From NCBI GenBank assembly GCA_018241405.1, contig JAFEDY010000019.1, positions 1,709-65,708 of the forward strand: a DNA stretch of 64,000 nt, read 5' to 3'. The first letter of the stretch is position 1. Each line of letters begins with the position of its first letter. This document shows positions 9,269-18,009 of the stretch, one piece after another. Position numbers and translations under genes: made by a program. This DNA comes from Pseudomonadota bacterium. GTDB lineage: Bacteria > Pseudomonadota > Gammaproteobacteria > Burkholderiales > Burkholderiaceae_C. The notes under the pieces were generated by a model that saw only the letters and a list, made by a program, of their open reading frames with translations, was not told where the DNA came from and searched no databases.

Positions 9269-9943
9269 ATGACCCCGGCCGTGCGCATGGGCCTGTCCAT
9301 CGCATTCGCCACCGGGCTGTACGGCATCTCGTTCGGCGCGCTGTCGGTGGCGGCGGGCCTGACGGTGTGGCAGACGCAGGTGCTGAGCCTGCTGATGTTC
9401 ACGGGCGGCTCGCAGTTCGCCTTCATCGGCGTCATTGCCGGTGGCGGCAGCGGCGCGGCGGCCGTGGGCGCGGCCACGCTGCTGGGCGTGCGCAATGCCG
9501 TCTACGGCATGCAGATGCAGCGGCTGCTGTCGCCGCGCGGCTGGCGCCGCGGCGTGATGGCGCAGCTGACCATTGATGAATCAGCGGCCACGGCCTTGGC
9601 GCAGGAGACCCCGGACGAGCAGCGCCGCGGCTTCTGGACGGCAGGCATCGGCGTCTTCGTGTTCTGGAACGCCTTCACGCTTGCGGGCGCGCTCTTGGGC
9701 GACGCGCTTGGCGACCCGCGCCGCTTCGGGCTCGACGGCGCCGCCGTGGCCGCCTTCCTGGGCCTGCTCTGGCCGCGCCTGCGCGGGCGCGAACCGATCG
9801 CACTGGCGCTGGCCTGCGGCCTGGTGACGGCGCTGGCCGTGCCCCTGGTGCCGCCGGGCCTGCCCATCCTGCTGGCCGCCGCCGTGGGCGCGGCCTGGGG
9901 CTGGCTGCGGCCCGCGCCCGACGCACCGCGGGAGGCCGCATGA
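9269..9943 (+). CDS. azlC: AzlC family branched-chain amino-acid exporter subunit
   Basis: 224-residue multi-pass membrane protein, the large subunit of the AzlCD branched-chain amino-acid efflux pair. Family features are GLYGISFGALSVAAGL, FTGGSQFAFIGV and LLGVRNAVYGMQMQ in the N-terminal half, with several later hydrophobic helices. It directly follows polA. An in-frame TTG at 9242 overlaps the polA stop and a GTG lies at 9248; I chose the ATG at 9269, which begins a typical AzlC N-terminus (MTPAVRMGLSIAF). It overlaps azlD by 4 bp, so the two are translationally coupled. Confidence 0.9.
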   Translation: MTPAVRMGLSIAFATGLYGISFGALSVAAGLTVWQTQVLSLLMFTGGSQFAFIGVIAGGGSGAAAVGAATLLGVRNAVYGMQMQRLLSPRGWRRGVMAQLTIDESAATALAQETPDEQRRGFWTAGIGVFVFWNAFTLAGALLGDALGDPRRFGLDGAAVAAFLGLLWPRLRGREPIALALACGLVTALAVPLVPPGLPILLAAAVGAAWGWLRPAPDAPREAA

Positions 9944-10248
9944 GCCTGTGGACTGCCATCGCGCTCGCCGGCCTGGCGGCCCTGGCCACCAAGCTGGCGG
10001 GCTACGCCGTGCCCGCGCGCTGGCTGCATAGCCCGCGCATGCACCGGGTGGCGGGCGCGCTCACCGTGGCGCTGCTGGCCTCACTGACGGTGATGAACAT
10101 GGTGGCCAGCGGCCAGGCGCTGGTGCTCGACGCACGCCTGGCTGCCCTGGCTGTGGCGGCGCTGGCGCTGTGGTGGCGTGCGCCGTTCCTGCTCGTCGTG
10201 GTGCTGGGCGCGCTGGCGGCGGCGCTGGTGCGCTGGGCCGGGGCCTGA
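9940..10248 (+). CDS. azlD: AzlD family branched-chain amino-acid exporter subunit
   Basis: 102-residue small partner of AzlC, with three to four hydrophobic helices (about 1-20, 38-58, 64-82, 84-100) and the family's early loop LAGYAVPARWLHSP. The pair exports branched-chain amino acids or analogues (established for B. subtilis AzlCD and the related E. coli YgaZH). The start ATG overlaps the azlC stop (ATGA). Its own stop touches the stop of the convergent hydroxylase gene with no spacer. Confidence 0.9.
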   Translation: MSLWTAIALAGLAALATKLAGYAVPARWLHSPRMHRVAGALTVALLASLTVMNMVASGQALVLDARLAALAVAALALWWRAPFLLVVVLGALAAALVRWAGA

Positions 10249-12579
10249 TCAGGGCAGGGGCTGCAGCAGCTCCCACAGCCGGCCCGGCGAGAGCGGCATC
10301 TGCAGCCGCGGCGCCAGGTCGGCGCGGCCGGCGCGGGCCAGGGCATCGGCCACGGCGTTGACCACGCAGGGCGCGGCGCCGATGGTGCCCAGCTCGCCCA
10401 CGCCCTTCACGCCCAGCGGGTTGTTCAGGCAGGGGGTGGATTCGTCCAGCAGGTGGCGAAACGGCGGCGCGCCCTCGGCGTGGATCAGCGCGTAGTCCAT
10501 CAGGCTGCCACTGATCAACTGGCCGCTGGCGGGGTCGTAGGCTATTGATTCGCACAGCGCCTGGCCCAGGCCCTGCACGGCGCCGCCGTCGAGCTGCCCG
10601 CGCACGATGAGCGGATTGACCACGCGGCCCACGTCGTTGACGCTGGCGTAGGCGACGACCTGCACGGCGCCCGTGGCGGGATCGAGCTCCACCTCGCACA
10701 CATGGCAGCCGTTGGGCCAGGAGGGGCCGGCCACGGCGCTGGTGCTGTCCATGAAGATCCGCGCGTCGGCCTGGCGCGCGGCCAGCTCGGCCAGCGTCAG
10801 CGTCAGGTCGGTGCCCGCGACTTGGTAGCGCCCGGCCTGGTACTGCACGTCGTGCACCGATGCCTCCAGCGCCTCTGCGGCCAGTTGTCGGCCATGCTCT
10901 ATGGTGCGCTCGGCCCCAATGCGCACGGCCGATCCGCCCGTGAACAGCGAGCGTGAGCCGGCGCTGCCAAAGCCGTCGCCGCGGTCGGTGTCGCCGAGCA
11001 CCACGCGCACGTGTTCCAGCGGGATGCCGAAGGCGTCCACCACCAGCTGCGCCAGCGACGTGGCAATGCCCTGGCCCATGGCGTTGACGGCCGAGAACAC
11101 CTCGACCACGCCGTCGGCGCCAATGGTGACGGTGACGCGCTCCTCAAACGCATTGCCGCCCGTCCATTCGAGGAAGGTGGCCAGCCCCAGGCCGCGCCAC
11201 AGGCCGTGCGCGAGCGATGCGGCGGCGCGGGCGTCAAAGCCGTCCCAGTCGGCCAGCGCCAGGCCCTGGTGCATCACGTTCTCGAAGCGCCCGCTGTCAT
11301 AGGTCTGGCCCATGGCGTTGGTGTAGGGCATTTGCTCGGGCCGGATGAAGTTGCGCCGGCGCAGCTGCACGCGATCCATGCCGGTCTGGCGCGCGGCCTC
11401 GTCCATCAGCCGCTCCATGAGGAAGATGGCCTCGGGCCGGCCCGCGCCGCGGTAGGCGCCGGTGGGCGCGGTGTTCGTCAGCACGGCCTGGAAGTGAAAG
11501 TCGATGGGCGCGATGTCGTACACGCTGGTCTGTACCCAGGGGCCGATGAGCAGCTGGATGGCCACGCCCGTGGGCGTGGCGTAGGCGCCCACGTTGGCCT
11601 GCGAGCGCAGGCGCAGCGCGAGGATGCGGCCTTCCGCATCGAGCGCCAGCTCGGCATGGCTGGATACATCGCGGCCGTGGGCGGACGAGAGGAATTCCTC
11701 GCCCCGCTCTGCTACCCACTTCACGGGGCGCTTGAGCTGCCATGCGGCCCAGGCGGTGGCCATGTCCTCGGGGTAGGCCGAGGTCTTCATGCCGAAGCCG
11801 CCGCCCACGTCGCCCACGACCACGCGCACCTGGCTGTTATCGAGCCCCAGGCAGGTGCAGACCAGCTTCTTCACGCCGCTGGGCATTTGCGTGCTCATGC
11901 GCAGCGTCAGGCGTCCATCGTCGGGGGCGACCCAGGCCAGCAGCGAGCGCGGCTCCAGCGTCACCGCGGCCACGCGCTGGTTGGTGATGGCGAGCTGCAC
12001 CACATGCGCGGCCTGGGCAAAGGCGCGCACGGTGGCGGCAGCATCGCCGTGGCGCATCTCGGCGGCGATGTTGTCGGGCACGGCGGGTGTGAGCAGCGGC
12101 GCACCCGCGGCCAGCGCGCCTTGCACGTTGACCACGGCGGGCAGTTCCTCATACTGAACCCACACGGCCTCGGCCGCGTCCCGGGCCTGCTGCAGGGACT
12201 CCGCCACCACGGCGACCACGGGCTCGCCGACGAAGCGCGCCAGCTCATGCGCCAGCGCGCGGCGCGCGGGGCTGGCACCGGGGCTGCCGTCGGCACGCTT
12301 CATGCCCGGGCCGGGCAGGGGCTGCACGCCGGCCTGCACCAGCGCCTCACCCGTGTAGATGGCGAGCACACCGGGTAGCGCCTGCGCCGCTGCCATGTCT
12401 ATGCCGGCGATGCGCGCATGCGCATGGGGCGAACGCACGAAGACCAGGTGCGCCAGGCCGTCCGGTGCAAAGTCGTCGGCAAAGCGCCCCTCGCCGCGCA
12501 GCAGCTGCGCGTCTTCCAGGCGCTGCACGGCCTGGCCGCTGCCGAAGCGGGTGCTGTCAAGCTGGGGTTCGGTGGTCAA
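10249..12579 (-). CDS. Xanthine dehydrogenase family molybdopterin-binding subunit (orphan)
   Basis: 776-residue large subunit of the molybdenum hydroxylase (xanthine/aldehyde/CO dehydrogenase) family. The N-terminal Ald_Xan_dh domain (about 20-130) precedes molybdopterin-binding domains holding VGDVGGGFGMK, GAYRGAGRPEA and the C-terminal GVGELGTIGAAP, whose Glu is the catalytic base position. The start is taken as TTG at 12579 because AAGGAGA lies 8 nt upstream on the minus strand; the reading frame otherwise runs back to 12792 through unlikely sequence. No FAD or 2Fe-2S subunit lies next to it, so electron partners must be encoded elsewhere or the gene is solitary. Substrate unknown; the CO dehydrogenase AYXCSFR loop was not seen. 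Confidence 0.85.
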   Translation of the reverse strand: MTTEPQLDSTRFGSGQAVQRLEDAQLLRGEGRFADDFAPDGLAHLVFVRSPHAHARIAGIDMAAAQALPGVLAIYTGEALVQAGVQPLPGPGMKRADGSPGASPARRALAHELARFVGEPVVAVVAESLQQARDAAEAVWVQYEELPAVVNVQGALAAGAPLLTPAVPDNIAAEMRHGDAAATVRAFAQAAHVVQLAITNQRVAAVTLEPRSLLAWVAPDDGRLTLRMSTQMPSGVKKLVCTCLGLDNSQVRVVVGDVGGGFGMKTSAYPEDMATAWAAWQLKRPVKWVAERGEEFLSSAHGRDVSSHAELALDAEGRILALRLRSQANVGAYATPTGVAIQLLIGPWVQTSVYDIAPIDFHFQAVLTNTAPTGAYRGAGRPEAIFLMERLMDEAARQTGMDRVQLRRRNFIRPEQMPYTNAMGQTYDSGRFENVMHQGLALADWDGFDARAAASLAHGLWRGLGLATFLEWTGGNAFEERVTVTIGADGVVEVFSAVNAMGQGIATSLAQLVVDAFGIPLEHVRVVLGDTDRGDGFGSAGSRSLFTGGSAVRIGAERTIEHGRQLAAEALEASVHDVQYQAGRYQVAGTDLTLTLAELAARQADARIFMDSTSAVAGPSWPNGCHVCEVELDPATGAVQVVAYASVNDVGRVVNPLIVRGQLDGGAVQGLGQALCESIAYDPASGQLISGSLMDYALIHAEGAPPFRHLLDESTPCLNNPLGVKGVGELGTIGAAPCVVNAVADALARAGRADLAPRLQMPLSPGRLWELLQPLP

Positions 12580-12738
12580 GGCTGATGTCTCCTTGTGTTG
12601 GGGTCTGCATAGCCTGCGGGCCGGCTTCCACTGTAGCCAATCTGTGCAGGGTGTACTCTTGCCGCCGAGCGGCCTACCGCTTGACACGATTGATAAGATG
12701 AAGGCCGTACAGGTTGGCGGCTCTGCCGCGGCGATCGC

Positions 12739-12759
12739 AAGCCCCTCGGGGCTTTTTTT
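12739..12759 (+). terminator. Intrinsic terminator upstream of the ZIP gene
   Basis: AGCCCC-TC-GGGGCT followed by seven T residues, on the plus strand. A second hairpin (GCGGC-TCT-GCCGC, 12717-12729) lies just before it. No coding gene reads into it from the left on this strand, so it must end a short transcript or attenuate the ZIP leader, whose start codon is 60 nt downstream. Confidence 0.7.
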
Positions 12760-12818
12760 GTGGTGTCTTTTTTTGAAGAGTTTGGTGTCCAACCCAATAG
12801 GGTGAGCCGCAAAAAGCT

Positions 12819-13658
12819 ATGACATTGGTAGCAATCATTCTGGCCACCATGGCCGCGGGCATTGGCAGTGTGTGGATCGCGGCGGCGCTCTTGCGCGTGG
12901 GGCTGGGCGGCCGCGGCCGCGTGGGCCCGCAGCATCTGCTGAGCCTGGCGGCCGGCGCGCTGCTGGCCACGGCCTTCACGCTCATCCTGCCCGAGGCCTT
13001 CGAGGGCGAGGCCAGCGCGCGCGAGCTGTTCATCACGCTGCTGCTGGGGCTGGTGTTCTTCTTCCTGCTGGACAAGGCCGAGCTGTGGCACCACGGGCAT
13101 GAGCACAGCGCGGCCGAGCGGCAGCTGCATGGCCATGGCCACAGCCATGGCCATGCAGCGCACGCGCACCCGCACGACCTTGCCCCTCATCATCACCACC
13201 ATGGGCATGGCGGCTGGACGCTGCTCACGGGCGACAGCGTGCACTGCTTTGGCGACGGCGTGCTGATCGCCTCGGCCTTCGTCGCCGACCTGCGCCTGGG
13301 TGCCGTGGCCGCGTTGTCGGTGCTGGCGCACGAGGTGCCGCACCACATCGGCGACCTGGTGGTGCTGCGCCACAGCAGCGGTCACCGCAATGCGGCCCTG
13401 CTCAAGGTGTCGCTGGCGGGCGCCGTGACGGCCCTGGGCGGGCTGGTGGGCTACTACCTGGTGGGGCTGTGGGACGGGGCGCTGCCCTACTTCCTGGCCG
13501 TGGCGGCGAGCAGCTTCATTTATGTGGCGCTGGCCGATTTGATCCCGCAGCTGCAAAAGCGCCTGACCGCCGCGCAGACGCTGGTGCAGATCGCCTGGCT
13601 GGCGGCCGGCATCGTGGCCGTGACCGTGGTGGGCGCGCTGGCGCACCACGGGCATTGA
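12819..13658 (+). CDS. ZIP family divalent metal transporter
   Basis: 279-residue inner-membrane ZIP (SLC39/ZupT/GufA-like) transporter, likely for zinc or another divalent cation. About eight helices are visible; the transport-site signatures are HCFGDGVLIAS (helix IV) and HEVPHHIGD (helix V). A long His-rich cytosolic loop (about 88-132, with HGHGHSHGH and HHHHHGHGG stretches) between helices III and IV is typical of metal-sensing or buffering loops. The gene stands alone, behind a leader with an intrinsic terminator, and converges on the AlgR-like regulator. Confidence 0.9.
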   Translation: MTLVAIILATMAAGIGSVWIAAALLRVGLGGRGRVGPQHLLSLAAGALLATAFTLILPEAFEGEASARELFITLLLGLVFFFLLDKAELWHHGHEHSAAERQLHGHGHSHGHAAHAHPHDLAPHHHHHGHGGWTLLTGDSVHCFGDGVLIASAFVADLRLGAVAALSVLAHEVPHHIGDLVVLRHSSGHRNAALLKVSLAGAVTALGGLVGYYLVGLWDGALPYFLAVAASSFIYVALADLIPQLQKRLTAAQTLVQIAWLAAGIVAVTVVGALAHHGH

Positions 13659-13669
13659 CGCACGGTGCT

Positions 13670-14413
13670 TCAGGTGGCGAGCGCCTCGCGCACCGCCGCC
13701 ACCTGGCGGCGCGAGACGGGCAGGGGCTCGGTGAGGCCCTGCAGGCGCACGGCCCAGCCTTCGCCCTCGGTGGCGTCGTAGTGCCGCTCCAGCGCGCGCA
13801 TGGCGCGGCGCGCGACCAGCGTGCTGCGGTGCACGCGCAGAAAATGCGCGGCGTGGCGCGCCTCCAGATCCGACAGCGCCTCATCCACCACGTAGCTGCG
13901 CGTGGCGGTGCGCACGGTCACGTACTTTTGCTCGGCGCGCAGGTACAGCACCTCGGCCAGAGGCACGCGCTCGGTGCGTCCGCGCTCCTGTATCAATAGC
14001 GCATCACCCTCTGCCTGCGGCGTTGCCGGCATGGCAGAGCCCTGGCCCGCGGCGCGCTGCGCCTTGGCCAGTGCCTGCTGCAGGCGCTGCAGGCGCACGG
14101 GCTTGGTGAGGTAGTCCACGGCGTCCAGCTCAAACGCTGAGAGCGCATGGTCGGCATGCGCGGTGACGAAGACAACGGCCGGCGGATGCGGCAGGCGCCG
14201 TATCTGCTGCGCCAGTGCCAGGCCGTCCTGGCCCGGCATGTGGATGTCCAGCAGCACCAGGTCTACGGCACGTCCGCCGCTGATGGCCAGCTGCGCCAAT
14301 GCGTCGCCGGCATGGGCGGCCTCGCTCACCTGGTGGCGCGCGTCGCAGTCGCCCAGCAGCGTGCGCAGGCGGCTGCGGGCCAGGAGCTCGTCGTCAACGA
14401 TCAGGATGTGCAT
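13670..14413 (-). CDS. algR: LytTR-family response regulator, AlgR-like
   Basis: 247-residue response regulator: receiver domain (1-120) with acidic pocket VDDE, phospho-acceptor Asp56 in LLDIHMPG, and Lys in YLTKP; then a LytTR DNA-binding domain (about 145-245) with VLYLRAEQKYVTV and RVHRSTLV. It follows the histidine kinase gene by 6 nt on the same strand, forming a two-component pair. The kinase is divergent from argH, the same neighbourhood as algR/algZ in Pseudomonas, which supports the AlgR-type assignment; target genes are not known here. Confidence 0.85.
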   Translation of the reverse strand: MHILIVDDELLARSRLRTLLGDCDARHQVSEAAHAGDALAQLAISGGRAVDLVLLDIHMPGQDGLALAQQIRRLPHPPAVVFVTAHADHALSAFELDAVDYLTKPVRLQRLQQALAKAQRAAGQGSAMPATPQAEGDALLIQERGRTERVPLAEVLYLRAEQKYVTVRTATRSYVVDEALSDLEARHAAHFLRVHRSTLVARRAMRALERHYDATEGEGWAVRLQGLTEPLPVSRRQVAAVREALAT

Positions 14414-14419
14414 GTCGTA

Positions 14420-15484
14420 TCAGGGGGCAGGAAGTGCAATGCGTACCCGGTACAGGCCGTTGTGCTCCCCAGCACTGAAGTCGCAGTCCACGTCGTGCAG
14501 CAGGCGCAGGCGTTCGCGCACATTGGCCAGGGCGATGCCGTGGCCGCGCGGGCGCTCGCCAGGGCGCGGGGTCTCGGGCGGCAGGGTGTTGGCGATGGTC
14601 AGCACCACGCGGCTGCCGCGCAGTTCGGCGTTGATGCGCAGCTTGCCACCATGGGCGCTGGGCTCCACGCCATGCTTGACGGCGTTTTCCACCAGCGGCT
14701 GCAGCAAGAGCGGCGGCAGGCGCGCCGCGCCCGCGCGCGGGTCGATCTGCCACTGCACGCGCAGGCGCTCGCCAAAGCGCACCTGCTCTATGTCCAGGTA
14801 GCGGCGCGCCAGGGTGATCTCGTCCGCCAGCGTGGCCGATTCGCGCTGTTCGACCAGCGCGTGGCGGAACAAATCGCTCAGGTCTTCCAGCAGCGCCTCG
14901 GCCCGGGCCGGCTCGTCGCGCACCAGGGCGATGGCGCTGTTGAGCGTGTTGAACAAAAAATGCGGGCGTATGCGCGCCTGCAGCTCGGTCAGGCGCGCCG
15001 TGGTGGCCGCTGGCGTGCGGGCGCGCGCGCGCAGCCGCAGGGCCGTGACCAGCAGGGCCGACAGCAGCGCGCCGCTGGCGGCGCAGGCCAGCCAGGGCGG
15101 GCTGCCCTCCGTGGTGCCGGCCAGCAGCAGCATGGCGCAGGCATACAGGCCGGCCAGCATGCCCAGCAGCACGCCGGCCGCATATTGCAGGGGCTCGCCC
15201 AGGCGCTGCAGGGCTTTTTTCAGGCTGCAGGCCGTGACCAGCCAGGCCAGGGTGGCCGGCAGCGCCCCGCCGGTGAGCAGGGCCAGCCGCGCCAGCCATT
15301 CGCCGGGGCTGGTGGCGCCGAACAGGGCGCCCACGCCCAGCACCGCTTCCACGAACAGCACGGCGCGCAGCACCACGCCGACCTGACAGGCGTCGAACAC
15401 CAGTGCGCGGCCCATGGCGGCGCCGCGTGGCGCGGGTTCGGGCAGAGGGGCGGGGTGGGTCGATAAAATTTGCGTTTCCTGCAT
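14420..15484 (-). CDS. algZ: LytS/AlgZ-type sensor histidine kinase
   Basis: 354-residue sensor kinase of the His_kinase (LytS/YehU/AlgZ) class. The N-terminal half (about 25-155) holds four or more membrane helices. The phospho-acceptor region is [19 protein letters not shown] (about 175-193) and the C-terminal ATPase domain has [17 protein letters not shown]. It should phosphorylate the adjacent LytTR regulator. I chose the ATG at 15484; an internal ATG at 15415 would leave a roomier 118-bp divergent interval with argH and is a real alternative, since the longer choice leaves just 49 bp. Confidence 0.85.
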   Translation of the reverse strand: MQETQILSTHPAPLPEPAPRGAAMGRALVFDACQVGVVLRAVLFVEAVLGVGALFGATSPGEWLARLALLTGGALPATLAWLVTACSLKKALQRLGEPLQYAAGVLLGMLAGLYACAMLLLAGTTEGSPPWLACAASGALLSALLVTALRLRARARTPAATTARLTELQARIRPHFLFNTLNSAIALVRDEPARAEALLEDLSDLFRHALVEQRESATLADEITLARRYLDIEQVRFGERLRVQWQIDPRAGAARLPPLLLQPLVENAVKHGVEPSAHGGKLRINAELRGSRVVLTIANTLPPETPRPGERPRGHGIALANVRERLRLLHDVDCDFSAGEHNGLYRVRIALPAP

Positions 15485-15533
15485 CGCGGCATCCGGGCGT
15501 TCCGGCTGTCGTAACCCTCGGATTATTGCCCCC

Positions 15534-16994
<1,461 letters not shown>

Positions 16995-17017
16995 ATCCAC
17001 CCCATAGTGACGCCACC

Positions 17018-17989
17018 ATGACCCTGACCCGCCGCCACCTGCTGGCCAGCGCCCTTGCCGCCGGCGCCGTTCAAGCGTTCCCCGTCTGGGCCGACGCAAA
17101 GACCCTGCGCATCCTCGTGGGCTTCCCGCCCGGTGGCGGCTCGGACGCCATCGCGCGCCTGCTGGCCGACAAGCTCAAGGACGCGCTCGCCATGCCCGTG
17201 GTGGTGGACAACCGCCCCGGCGCGGGCGGGCAGATCGCGGCCCAGGTGCTCAAGAGCGCGCCGGCCGACGGCGGCACGCTGTTCCTCACACATGACCACA
17301 CCATCTCCATCCTGCCCCAGGTGGTGAAGAACCCCGGCTTCGACCCGACGCATGACTTCACGGCGGCTGGCGGCTTCGCCACCTTCGTCAACTGCCTGGC
17401 CGTGCCCGCCGCGACCCCGGCGGCCAGCTTTGGTGAGTTCGTGCAGTGGGTCAAGCAGCACAAGGCGGGCAAGAGCGCCGTGGGCATCCCCGCGCCGGCC
17501 TCGACGCCCGAGTTTCTGGTCAGGCTGCTGGGCCAGCGCTATGGCCTGGACCTGGTGGCCGTGCCCTACCGCGGCAGCGCGCCCATGATCGGCGACATGC
17601 TGGGCAACCAGATACCGGCGGGCGTGGGTTCGGTGCAGGACTTCATCGAGAACCACCGCGCCGGCAAGCTGCGCGTGCTGGCCGTGCTGGGCGGCAAGCG
17701 CCAGGCAGCGCTGCCGGATGTGCCCACCTTTGCCGAGCTGGGCCTGGCCGGCTTCGAGGAGACGCCGTACTACGGCTTCTATGCCCCTGCGGGCACGCCC
17801 GAGGCGGCGCTGGTGCGCTTTTCCGAGGCGCTGTCGAAGGTCTTGGACCAGCCCCAGGTGCGCGAGCAGCTCACGGCCATGGGCCTTACCGTGGGCTTCA
17901 TGACGCCCACCCAGCTTGGCACGCGCGAGCGCGCCTACACCAAGGTATGGCAGCGCATCATTGAGGACAGCGGCTTCAGGCCGCAGTGA
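17018..17989 (+). CDS. Bug-family tripartite tricarboxylate transporter substrate-binding protein
   Basis: 323-residue periplasmic binding protein with a signal peptide (TRRHLLASALAAGAV, cleavage near Ala25-Asp26). Bug/TctC signatures are ILVGFPPGGGSDAIARLLAD, VVVDNRPGAGGQIAA, VPYRGSAPMIGDMLGNQI and FAELGLAGFEETPYYGFYAPAGTP. Such proteins capture carboxylates or other small solutes; Betaproteobacteria carry many orphan copies, and no TctA/TctB membrane genes adjoin this one. Ligand unknown. It lies 20 nt upstream of the alpha-2-macroglobulin start. Confidence 0.92.
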   Translation: MTLTRRHLLASALAAGAVQAFPVWADAKTLRILVGFPPGGGSDAIARLLADKLKDALAMPVVVDNRPGAGGQIAAQVLKSAPADGGTLFLTHDHTISILPQVVKNPGFDPTHDFTAAGGFATFVNCLAVPAATPAASFGEFVQWVKQHKAGKSAVGIPAPASTPEFLVRLLGQRYGLDLVAVPYRGSAPMIGDMLGNQIPAGVGSVQDFIENHRAGKLRVLAVLGGKRQAALPDVPTFAELGLAGFEETPYYGFYAPAGTPEAALVRFSEALSKVLDQPQVREQLTAMGLTVGFMTPTQLGTRERAYTKVWQRIIEDSGFRPQ

Positions 17990-18009
17990 GCCGTGGAAGG
18001 ACTCCGGGC

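Noticed and set aside
12579-12792. Upstream extension of the molybdenum hydroxylase to an ATG at 12792
   Set aside because: It runs through the plus-strand terminator and has no domain sequence; a TTG with a strong ribosome-binding site explains the start better.
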